Made by a program: the position numbers and the translations under genes. Shown here piece after piece: positions 53,361 to 61,189 of a stretch of DNA of 64,000 nt (positions within the stretch are counted from its first letter, which is position 1; each line of letters opens with the position of its first letter). The DNA is taken from assembly GCA_044348925.1 (NCBI GenBank), contig JBIKRY010000001.1:1-64000 (forward strand), written 5' to 3'. A model generated the notes under the pieces. It was not told the origin of the DNA and did not search any database. It worked only from the letters and a program-made list of their open reading frames with translations. The DNA comes from JAAFKA01 sp044348925. GTDB lineage: Bacteria > Bacteroidota > Bacteroidia > Cytophagales > Thermoflexibacteraceae.

Positions 53361-54275
53361 ATGCTAAAAGATTATTTACACCTGCATTTTATTATTTTTT
53401 TATGGGGTTTTTCTGCCATTGTTGGCAATCAGATGTCTATTCCTGCTTTAGAATTGGTTTTTTACCGCACTTTGTTGTCCGCAGTAGGTTTGGCAATGAT
53501 TTTACAGTGGAAAAAAATTCCTATAAATCTTGGCAAAACCGCCATTATTCAATTACTACTTACAGGTTCTCTAACCTCTTTGCATTGGATTACTTTTTTT
53601 GCGTCTTCCAAAATAGCCAATGTTTCTATTTGTTTGGCAGGTTTGGCAACTACTACCTTGTGGACTTCGTTCATAGAACCATTGATAATGAAACGGGCTT
53701 TGCGGTGGTATGAAGTAGCTTTGGGTTTGGTAATTATTGCAGGTTTGTATTTAATTTTCCATTTTCAATTTAATTTTGCGGAAGGACTGCTGGTGGCTAT
53801 TCTCTCTGCCTTATTTGTTTCTTTATTTTCGGTAATTAATGGGAAATTAGCAAAAAAATATCACCACATTACCATTACTTTTTATGAAATGCTTGGTGCA
53901 TTTTTTTGCACAATTATTCTTATGCCTTTATATTATACGTATTTTGGCAATAAGCAAGCTATTACATGGTTAGATTTTAGTCCCGAAAACCTCAATAATT
54001 GGTTAGGAATCTTGTTTTTGGTGCTTGTTTGTACCATTTATGCCTACGCTGCTTGTGTTGAAATTATGCAAAGACTTTCTGCTTTTACCGTAAATTTATC
54101 GGTCAATATGGAGCCTATTTATGGTATGATAGTCGCAGCTATTGTATTAGGGGAACATAAACAAATGAATACAGGTTTTTATATTGGGGCATTAATTATT
54201 TTACTTTCTGTAATTTCATACCCTTTTTTGAAAAAATTTGCCGAAAAACAGTCATTACCTATGCTAAAAAATTAA
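53361..54275 (+). CDS. EamA/DMT-family transporter
   Basis: Ten hydrophobic helices in two similar halves of about 140 residues are characteristic of EamA (drug/metabolite transporter) proteins. The first half contains FLWGFSAIVGNQ and the second LVCTIYAYAACVEIMQRLSA with NLSVNMEPIYGMIVA, a family signature. It is an inner-membrane exporter or importer of an unknown small molecule. It follows the dihydroorotase-like gene by 12 bases and is probably co-transcribed. Confidence 0.9.
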   Translation: MLKDYLHLHFIIFLWGFSAIVGNQMSIPALELVFYRTLLSAVGLAMILQWKKIPINLGKTAIIQLLLTGSLTSLHWITFFASSKIANVSICLAGLATTTLWTSFIEPLIMKRALRWYEVALGLVIIAGLYLIFHFQFNFAEGLLVAILSALFVSLFSVINGKLAKKYHHITITFYEMLGAFFCTIILMPLYYTYFGNKQAITWLDFSPENLNNWLGILFLVLVCTIYAYAACVEIMQRLSAFTVNLSVNMEPIYGMIVAAIVLGEHKQMNTGFYIGALIILLSVISYPFLKKFAEKQSLPMLKN

Positions 54276-54362
54276 GCTATATTTACCAATTATTTATGGC
54301 ACAAAAATAGCTACTTTTTGAGAAATCTATTTACTTTGCAAGCATTTTCAAAATATAGCAAT

Positions 54363-55871
54363 ATGATAAAATCTACACTCGGAAAAGTTTTTGCTTCCTA
54401 TATTGCTGCACAGCAAAATTATTGGGCTGCAAGACCTCTCGAAACCCAAAAAGCAGTGTTTGAAAAACTCATCAAACAAGCCAAAAGAACTGTTTTTGGG
54501 ACAGACCATGATTTTGACGCAATAAGAAACTATGAAGATTTTAAACAAGCAGTACCCATTAGAGATTATGAAGGGCTAAAGTCTTATATGGATTTGGTAA
54601 TAGAAGGTTGGTCAAATATCCTTTGGACAGGCAAACCTTTATATTTTGCCAAAACATCAGGCACTACTTCGGGACTAAAATATATTCCTATTTCGCAAGA
54701 GTCTATTCCATATCATATAAATAGTGCCAGAAATGCCTTGTTATCTTATATTGCAGAAACAGGAAAAGCAGATTTTGTAGATAGAAAACTTATTTTCTTG
54801 TCGGGAAGTCCTATTTTAGAATCTAAACATGGCATACATACAGGAAGATTGTCGGGAATTGTAAACCACCATATTCCAGCCTATTTACGCACCAATCAAT
54901 TACCTTGCTATGCAACAAATTGCATAGATGATTGGGAAACCAAATTAGATGCTATTATCGAAGAAACTTTGCAAGCCGATATGTCCTTAATTTCGGGAAT
55001 TCCGCCTTGGGTGCAGATGTATTTTGATAAAATTCAAGCTCGAACAGGCAAACAAATCAAAGACGTATTTCCTAATTTTTCGCTATTTGTCTATGGAGGG
55101 GTAAATTTTCAACCTTACAAAGCAAAATTAATCGAGTCTATTGGCAAAACTATAGATTCCATAGAAACATATCCTGCCTCCGAAGGTTTTATTGCCTACC
55201 AAGACACACAAACCGAACAAGGTTTGTTATTGCTTTTAGACAATGGAATGTTTTACGAGTTTATTCCTGCTAACGAATATTTTGACGAGAAACCAACCCG
55301 TTTGTCTATTAAAGACGTACAAATTGGAGTAAATTATGCAATTATTTTGAATACCAATGCAGGATTATGGGGATATTCGATTGGGGATACGGTAAAATTT
55401 GTAAGCAAAAAACCTTATAGAATTATTGTAACAGGAAGAATAAAGCATTTTATTTCAGCATTTGGCGAACATATTATTGCAGAAGAAGTAGAAAAAGCTA
55501 TTTTAGCAACACAACAAACATTTCCAGAAGCCGAAATCGCAGAATTTACCGTAGCACCACAAGTTACGCCAACAGAAGGATTACCACATCACGAATGGTT
55601 GATTGCATTTTCCAAAATGCCAAGCAATATCGAAATATTTAGCAAAGTATTAGACCAAAATATGTGTGCTTTAAATGTTTATTATAAAGATTTAATTGAA
55701 GGTAAAATACTCAAACCATTGGTTATCAAGCCTTTACAAGCCGATTCATTTATTCAATATATGAAAACCAAAGGCAAGTTAGGCGGACAAAATAAAGTGC
55801 CACATCTTAGCAATACCAGAGAAATGGTAGAAGATATTTTGCGAATTTGTGAGCCAATCAACCAAAAATAA
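54363..55871 (+). CDS. GH3-family acyl-adenylate/amide synthetase-like protein
   Basis: The protein belongs to the GH3 superfamily known from plant auxin-conjugating enzymes and frequent in Bacteroidota. The ATP-binding motif is YFAKTSGTTSGLKYIP near residue 96, followed by ETYPASEGFIAYQD near 270 and YSIGDTVKFVS near 340. It presumably activates a carboxylate as an acyl-adenylate and transfers it to an acceptor; the bacterial substrate is not known. ATG 54363 (502 residues) is chosen; a TTG at 54318 would add 15 unconserved residues. Confidence 0.9.
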   Translation: MIKSTLGKVFASYIAAQQNYWAARPLETQKAVFEKLIKQAKRTVFGTDHDFDAIRNYEDFKQAVPIRDYEGLKSYMDLVIEGWSNILWTGKPLYFAKTSGTTSGLKYIPISQESIPYHINSARNALLSYIAETGKADFVDRKLIFLSGSPILESKHGIHTGRLSGIVNHHIPAYLRTNQLPCYATNCIDDWETKLDAIIEETLQADMSLISGIPPWVQMYFDKIQARTGKQIKDVFPNFSLFVYGGVNFQPYKAKLIESIGKTIDSIETYPASEGFIAYQDTQTEQGLLLLLDNGMFYEFIPANEYFDEKPTRLSIKDVQIGVNYAIILNTNAGLWGYSIGDTVKFVSKKPYRIIVTGRIKHFISAFGEHIIAEEVEKAILATQQTFPEAEIAEFTVAPQVTPTEGLPHHEWLIAFSKMPSNIEIFSKVLDQNMCALNVYYKDLIEGKILKPLVIKPLQADSFIQYMKTKGKLGGQNKVPHLSNTREMVEDILRICEPINQK

Positions 55872-55895
55872 TTTAAAAATAGCAAAATTATACCA

Positions 55896-56273
55896 ATGAA
55901 AAACCTAATTAGTCTGCATAAATTGAGTAGTTTTGTAATCGTATTTGTTTGGTTGGTAAATGGTTTGGTATGCAAAATTTTAAATTTTGTGCCTCGACAC
56001 CAACAAATTGTGGCAGAAATTATGGGACAAAACTATGCAATGCTACTAACCAAAATGATAGGAATTTCCGAAATAATAATGACAATTTGGATACTTAGTC
56101 GAATAAAACCTCGTTTTTGTGCTATCACACAAATTTTTGTCGTGTTATTGATGAATGTAATAGAGTTTGTTTTAGTGCCAGAATTGCTATTATTTGGAAA
56201 AATAAATAGTATTTTGGCAATGCTTTTTTGTCTATTGGTCTATTTTAATGCCTTTGTATGGAATAAAAAATAA
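55896..56273 (+). CDS. DoxX-like small membrane protein, 125 aa
   Basis: Four transmembrane helices, with VFVWLVNGLVCKIL in the first and ISEIIMTIWILSRIKPRFC between the second and third, match the DoxX-like family. Function unknown. It starts 24 bases after the GH3 stop and is probably the last gene of that operon, before a strong hairpin. Confidence 0.82.
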   Translation: MKNLISLHKLSSFVIVFVWLVNGLVCKILNFVPRHQQIVAEIMGQNYAMLLTKMIGISEIIMTIWILSRIKPRFCAITQIFVVLLMNVIEFVLVPELLLFGKINSILAMLFCLLVYFNAFVWNKK

Positions 56274-56280
56274 ATAAATT

Positions 56281-56327
56281 AGGATAAGCTAAATACAAAA
56301 TCACTTATTTTGTGTTTAGCTTATCTT
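56281..56327. terminator. Bidirectional terminator
   Basis: A 21-bp inverted repeat with two mismatches (arms around ATAAGCTAAA / TTTAGCTTAT) lies between the convergent DoxX-like and PAS-protein genes. Confidence 0.8.
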
Positions 56328-56346
56328 ATTAATATTTTACACAAAA

Positions 56347-56748
56347 TTACTTATCAGCTGTTGCTTTTTGAACAAAAGTAAGTTTGTGTGCTGCACCGTG
56401 TATTTTGTCTGAAAATCCAGCATCTACATCAATATAGACCAATTTTCCAAACTTATCAATAATACTAAATTTATCAAACATTTCTATTTGAATAGCAATA
56501 AAATCATCATGTAATTGTTGCAATTCTTTTTGTTTTTCTGTAGGTACTACCATCATAAAACTTTTACCAAGCATTTCGTTGCGTTGATAACTAAGAATAT
56601 TTAAGTAGGCTTCGTTCATGCCCACATAAATTCCGTCTTCATTGGTAACGCAAACCCCGATTTTGGTGCTTTCTATTATTTTTTCAAAATCTTGTGGATT
56701 TTGTTCTACCGCATCTTTAATACGTTGGGTTTCTTGTAGGTTCATCAT
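56347..56748 (-). CDS. Single PAS-domain protein, 133 aa
   Basis: After about 25 helical residues a PAS domain follows (IIESTKIGVCVTNEDGIYVG, MNEAYLNILSYQRNEMLGKS, then FSIIDKFGKLVYIDVDAGF). No kinase, cyclase or DNA-binding output is attached, so it must signal through a partner or act as a stand-alone sensor. Two adjacent ATG codons (56748 and 56745) are possible starts. It lies 72 bases downstream of the GAF/PAS protein in the same direction. Confidence 0.88.
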   Translation of the reverse strand: MMNLQETQRIKDAVEQNPQDFEKIIESTKIGVCVTNEDGIYVGMNEAYLNILSYQRNEMLGKSFMMVVPTEKQKELQQLHDDFIAIQIEMFDKFSIIDKFGKLVYIDVDAGFSDKIHGAAHKLTFVQKATADK

Positions 56749-56820
56749 AAAAGTAGAGTTTTTTGTGTGTATAAATACGGCTGAAAATTTGGGTAATTAT
56801 TTTGACAAAAGCAACAAAAA

Positions 56821-58029
56821 TTAGATATTTTGTTCTTCTATTTGTTTGGTTAATGCAGTAATAATCTTGTCTTTTTCTGCCAATTCCTGCTCGTGTTGTT
56901 CTCGCATTTTTTTTATTTGTGCGTAGGCTTTGTCTTGAATAGTCTTGCTACGTTCTTTCAAAAATACTTCATTTTGCTCTAAAATATGTTGCTGGTTGCG
57001 TTTTTCGGTAATATCATAGGACATTTTTACGATTTTGTTTGTATGTCCATAAGCATTGATAGTTGGATAATAGGTAGCAAATAGCCAAAATTCCTCGCCA
57101 TTTTTCTTTTTTCTTTTCACTTCTTTGCGTATGGTTTTTCCCTCTTTTAAATTACTTACCATTTCATCAAATAGGGGTTTTTCGTCTTCGGGCAAAAAAT
57201 CAATATAAAGCGTATCTAATATTTCTTTTGTGGTATAGCCTGTATGTTGCAAAAACAAATCACAAGTTCGCAATATTTTGCCTTGTGTAGATATTTCTAC
57301 CACAAACATAGTATCTTCTATGGCAGTATTTAAGGCACTCATTTCTTGATTAATGCGGTGCATTTCCTCTTGTGTGGCTTCGAGTTCCTCCATATTTTGT
57401 CGCAATTCTTCTTCCATACTTTGGAATATTTCGTGCTGTTGCAGAGATTCTCGTAATAGTTCTTTTGTTTTGGCATTATTTTGAATACTTTGCAACATAA
57501 TTGCAATATTATTTGCCAAACGGTTTAGTAATTCTTTTTGTTTGTCTTCAAGTAAGTTTACATAAACCAATTCCAAAATTCCAACTACGTCTTGATGTGC
57601 AATCAAGGGTATAATTAACAATGCTTTTGCTCGCATAACCCCTGTGGCAGAGGTCATCACAAGATTTTGTTCTTGCAAATCTGTTCTATATATTTGTTCT
57701 CTTGATTTTGCAACTTGTCCTATTAGACCTTCGCCAAGAGCATAATCTTTCTTGGCAATATTTTCTAAATTACACGCATAAGCACCGCAGGCAATACTTA
57801 CATTTTTCTCGACCACAAAAAAAACACCACGAATAGCAGTAGTTATTTTAGAAATTTGTGTAATTACAATATCTGCAAATTCTCTCACAGATTTTTCATA
57901 ATTATTTCTTAGAATATCATCAAACTGCGAAAGCGTAGTATCCAGCCAGATACGACTTTCCATTTCTTTTTGTTTATGCAGGAGTTGCTCTTCTAAATTT
58001 GGAAAGTTGGAGTTATTACTATTATTCAT
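56821..58029 (-). CDS. GAF-PAS sensor protein without kinase domain, 402 aa
   Basis: Residues about 35-190 are a GAF domain (GEGLIGQVAKSREQIYRTDL, ALLIIPLIAHQDVVGILELV). A coiled coil follows (MEEELRQNMEELEATQEEMH), then a PAS domain at about 245-355 (FLQHTGYTTKEILDTLYIDF, FWLFATYYPTINAYG), then a C-terminal coiled coil rich in Lys and Glu. No HisKA, HATPase or other output domain is present. The coiled coils suggest it multimerises with kinases encoded elsewhere. It is paired with the PAS protein downstream. Confidence 0.9.
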   Translation of the reverse strand: MNNSNNSNFPNLEEQLLHKQKEMESRIWLDTTLSQFDDILRNNYEKSVREFADIVITQISKITTAIRGVFFVVEKNVSIACGAYACNLENIAKKDYALGEGLIGQVAKSREQIYRTDLQEQNLVMTSATGVMRAKALLIIPLIAHQDVVGILELVYVNLLEDKQKELLNRLANNIAIMLQSIQNNAKTKELLRESLQQHEIFQSMEEELRQNMEELEATQEEMHRINQEMSALNTAIEDTMFVVEISTQGKILRTCDLFLQHTGYTTKEILDTLYIDFLPEDEKPLFDEMVSNLKEGKTIRKEVKRKKKNGEEFWLFATYYPTINAYGHTNKIVKMSYDITEKRNQQHILEQNEVFLKERSKTIQDKAYAQIKKMREQHEQELAEKDKIITALTKQIEEQNI

Positions 58030-58338
58030 ATAAGTTTTGGTTTTGATATAGCAATAATAGTAATTTTTTTGATAATATGTAATTTCTATGCTTATTTTTT
58101 ATTGTTTGTTATTGCAATATGGTATGCACACAACAGATAACTGTAGCAATGCCAATATTGGAAAAATAATCTTACAGATAAGACTATATAACCAAGTAAA
58201 AAAATAAATTTAATTAGGTTTTTGTAAATATTCATTTGCAAATAACAAAAATAAATGCGTAATTCGTTGCAAAATAACGAGTAACAAATATTCATCTAAT
58301 TAGATATTTTTAACAAAAATATTTTACAAGAAAAGAAG
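58030..58338. other. Divergent intergenic region, left part
   Basis: This A/T-rich stretch upstream of the GAF-PAS gene has no ORF of note and no strong hairpin. Together with the repeat pair at 58339-58438 it forms the 442-base gap before the restriction-methyltransferase gene. Confidence 0.45.
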
Positions 58339-58438
58339 TTATTAAGCAATGTAACATAGGCTTTAGCTTTTTGTTTAACTATTTGAGTATCAATAATTTA
58401 TATACAAGCCTAAAGGCTATGTTACATTCCTTAATAAT
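58339..58438. repeat. Inverted pair of REP-like sequences
   Basis: Two 21-base arms (58339-58359 and 58418-58438, TTATTAAGxAATGTAACATAG and complement, one mismatch) each extend into a small hairpin (GCTTTAGC; CCTAAAGG). The pair lies 34 bases upstream of the restriction-methyltransferase start, so its promoter is inside or to the left of it. Confidence 0.8.
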
Positions 58439-58471
58439 CTCTAAAAAATAATTATAAATATTCTATTACCA

Positions 58472-60943
58472 ATGTCCTACGAAAATATTAGAGAAGAAGA
58501 ACTAAAAAATCAAATAGCACACAACTATTTTAGTGAATTTGATTGCCGAAAAATAATTGGTAATGTAGATTTTTGTGTAGCCCCCCTGCCCCCCGAAGGT
58601 GGAGTTTTTGACGTATTGACTCCCCCTTCGGGGGGTGGGGGGCTTTTGTGGGCAGAAGCCAAAAAAGGCATTGCAGATATTTATAAAGCATTGGTGCAGT
58701 TGATTCTTACCATTGGTAAGGCACGTACTTTTGATAAATACTTGCCTCCTGCGTATTTGGGTGCTTTTGATGCCCAAAAAATAGCTTTTATCCCTTATAA
58801 TGACATTCACGATATTTTTTATCTGAATGATTTTAATTGGAATGTTACGCCTTCCAATCATGAAAGCAAAGAATTTCAGCTTATTTATGACAAAGTAAAA
58901 AGTATTTTAGACCAAAATACCCTGCTATATTTTTATGGCAAAGATGACAAAGAACTTAAACAATTTATACAAACTAATTTTGTTGTAGGGAAGTTTGGCA
59001 TCACAAAAACCAGAATTGACAAAAATAATTTTATTGTCATTTATAATAAATGGTTACAAACCGTAAAACCTACGATTGCAGTAAATTGGGATTTGGTAAA
59101 AAAAGGAGGTATTATAGATGCAGATTTTTATTTGGCAGACTTGCTTTCTTTAGAAAATAAAACTTTGAAAGAAAAACTTTTTGTTTTATTAGAGAGAGAA
59201 TATTATGAACTTGACCGCAAAATAGATGAATGGGGAATATTTAATTCTCGTAAAATTACTTTCAAAGATAATTTAAAAGCACACACTTTATTTTGGAATA
59301 AATATGAAAGACCTCCTAAAGAGGAATATTGGGATTATATTATCAATCGGCGAGATTTATTAGTTCCGCAAGATGTAAGAGAACGAAAAGGTAGTTTTTT
59401 TACCCCACAAATTTGGGTAGAATTGTCGCAAAAATACTTAACAGATGTTTTGGGTGAGGATTGGCAAGATGAATATTATATTTGGGATTGTGCAGCAGGA
59501 ACAGGAAATTTATTAACAGGTTTAACGAATAAGCACCACATTTGGGCATCAACACTTGATAAACAAGATGTGGACGTGATGCATGACCGTATTAAAAATG
59601 GTGCAAATTTATTGGAAGACCACGTTTTTCAGTTTGATTTTCTCAATGATAGTTTTGATAAATTGCCTAAAGGATTGCAAAATATTATTAATAGTCCCGA
59701 AAAAAGGAAAAAATTGGTGGTGTATATCAATCCGCCTTATGCGGAAAGTAATGGAAGAATAAGTATAACAAGAAGTAAGGTTCAAGTTTCACGTATTCAT
59801 ACTAAGTATCAGCAGAATTTAGAAAAAGTAGGTGCAGAATTATTTGCACAATTTCTAATACGAATTTATTTTGAAATTCAAGGTTGTTTTATAGGACAAT
59901 TCTCAACGTTGAAAGCTGTTAGTGCAGTTAATTCAAAAACTTTTAGAAATAGCTTTTTAGCTAAGTTAGAGAAGTTATTTGTAGTGCCTGCAAATACTTT
60001 TGACAACGTAAAAGGCAAATTTCCCATTGGATTTTTTATTTGGGACACAAAAACCAAAGAAAAGTTTGAACAAATTGAAGCTGATGTTTTTAATGCTAAT
60101 GGCAAGTTAATTAGTAACAAAATCTTCCGTTCTTATGAAAATGAAAAAGGTAGAGTAAATAATTGGTTGTTATCATTCAAAGATTTAAGTAATAATTATG
60201 TTGGTGTTTTAATGGCTGATGCACCCGATTTTCAACACAAAAATTTAATAGCTATTCAAAGTTTTAAAGGGATAAGACACGGAATCTATTTTCCAATTAA
60301 TAGTAAAAATTTAATAATAGCTTGCATTTATGTTGCTGTTCGTCATTGCATAGAAGCCACTTGGCTCAATGACCGTGACCAATTTATATATCCAAATGAG
60401 GATTGGCAAAAAGACAAAGAATTTCAAAATGACTGTTTAGCTTTTACCTTATTTCATAGCCAAAATAAAATAAGTTCAAAAGCAGGTACAAATCATTGGA
60501 TACCTTTTACAGAAGCCGAAGTTGATGCAAGAGATAATTTTGAGAGTAATTTTATGAGTAAATTTATTAAGGGCAAGCTAAAAATTGAAAAAAATGCCGA
60601 TTTAATGAATGAATCAACTGTTACAACTTCCGAAAAATTGGTATTTTCTCCCGAAGCACAAGCTGTTTTTGTGGCTGGTCTTGCTCTTTGGAAATATTAT
60701 CACCAAGCTATTAAAAATATTCCTGCGTGGCAAATTCCCCCTTCGGGGGTTGGGGGGCTTGTTAATGCTTCTTTGTACGATATTCGTGAATATTTTCAGG
60801 GACGTAATGCTACAGGCAAAATGAATAATAAAAGTGAAGATGAAACTTACACAAAATTAATTGCAGATTTACGAGAGGCTTTGAAGGTTTTATCGCAAAA
60901 AATAGAGCCGAAAGTGTATGAATATGGTTTTTTAAAAGGGTAA
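58472..60943 (+). CDS. Fused nuclease/N6-adenine DNA methyltransferase (type IIG-like) with palindromic insertions
   Basis: The N-terminus looks like a PD-(D/E)XK nuclease: NVDFCV (Asp33), then WAEAKKG (Glu62-x-Lys64) and LVQLILTIGKAR. The methyltransferase core has FFTPQIWVELS near residue 310, the SAM motif WDCAAGTGNLL near 342, and the N6-adenine motif INPPYAES near 420. The remaining 400 residues are probably target recognition. A full GC-rich palindrome encodes about residues 37-57 (APLPPEGG ... TPPSGGGGL), exactly between the Asp and the ExK, and a half copy encodes IPPSGVGGL near residue 756. The protein is probably a self-contained restriction-modification enzyme; it has no neighbouring specificity or helicase gene. 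Confidence 0.85.
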   Translation: MSYENIREEELKNQIAHNYFSEFDCRKIIGNVDFCVAPLPPEGGVFDVLTPPSGGGGLLWAEAKKGIADIYKALVQLILTIGKARTFDKYLPPAYLGAFDAQKIAFIPYNDIHDIFYLNDFNWNVTPSNHESKEFQLIYDKVKSILDQNTLLYFYGKDDKELKQFIQTNFVVGKFGITKTRIDKNNFIVIYNKWLQTVKPTIAVNWDLVKKGGIIDADFYLADLLSLENKTLKEKLFVLLEREYYELDRKIDEWGIFNSRKITFKDNLKAHTLFWNKYERPPKEEYWDYIINRRDLLVPQDVRERKGSFFTPQIWVELSQKYLTDVLGEDWQDEYYIWDCAAGTGNLLTGLTNKHHIWASTLDKQDVDVMHDRIKNGANLLEDHVFQFDFLNDSFDKLPKGLQNIINSPEKRKKLVVYINPPYAESNGRISITRSKVQVSRIHTKYQQNLEKVGAELFAQFLIRIYFEIQGCFIGQFSTLKAVSAVNSKTFRNSFLAKLEKLFVVPANTFDNVKGKFPIGFFIWDTKTKEKFEQIEADVFNANGKLISNKIFRSYENEKGRVNNWLLSFKDLSNNYVGVLMADAPDFQHKNLIAIQSFKGIRHGIYFPINSKNLIIACIYVAVRHCIEATWLNDRDQFIYPNEDWQKDKEFQNDCLAFTLFHSQNKISSKAGTNHWIPFTEAEVDARDNFESNFMSKFIKGKLKIEKNADLMNESTVTTSEKLVFSPEAQAVFVAGLALWKYYHQAIKNIPAWQIPPSGVGGLVNASLYDIREYFQGRNATGKMNNKSEDETYTKLIADLREALKVLSQKIEPKVYEYGFLKG
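58579..58644. repeat. In-gene palindromic element, methyltransferase copy C (full element)
   Basis: About 66 bp with two facing GC-rich arms (CCCCCCGAAGG ... CCCCCTTCGGGGGG) and a TTTTTGACG core, as in the leuS copies. The gene stays in frame; the peptide reads PEGG ... TPPSGGGG. Confidence 0.93.
60735..60759. repeat. In-gene palindromic element, half copy D
   Basis: One hairpin arm only (TTCCCCCTTCGGGGGTTGGG and five more bases), encoding IPPSGVGGL in the same phase as the other copies. Confidence 0.9.
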
Positions 60944-61189
60944 TGTAATAAAAATGCCGTTTTGAAAGTATATATATGCTATTACGCAATTTACATGAAG
61001 TAAAAGTAAATAATTAATTGAAAATATTTTTAGTGTAAGTAATTGATTTTCAATTACTTATATTTATTTTTATTATAAAATATATTTTTCTTTTACTTAA
61101 ATTTAAAAAAATAACATAATTTAACAATAAAAAATATTTTTTTCGTTTTATTGTTTCAATATTACATAGTATTTTACAGTAAAAATAAG
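60944..61189. other. Very A/T-rich intergenic region
   Basis: These 246 bases hold an imperfect inverted repeat around 61033-61060 (AGTAATTGATTTTCAATTACTTA) that may end the methyltransferase transcript. The rest is A/T-rich and presumably contains the promoter of the sensor gene. Confidence 0.45.

Noticed and set aside
58339..58438. tRNA or structured RNA gene
   Set aside because: The fold is a simple inverted repeat with two small hairpins; no cloverleaf or conserved loops are visible.
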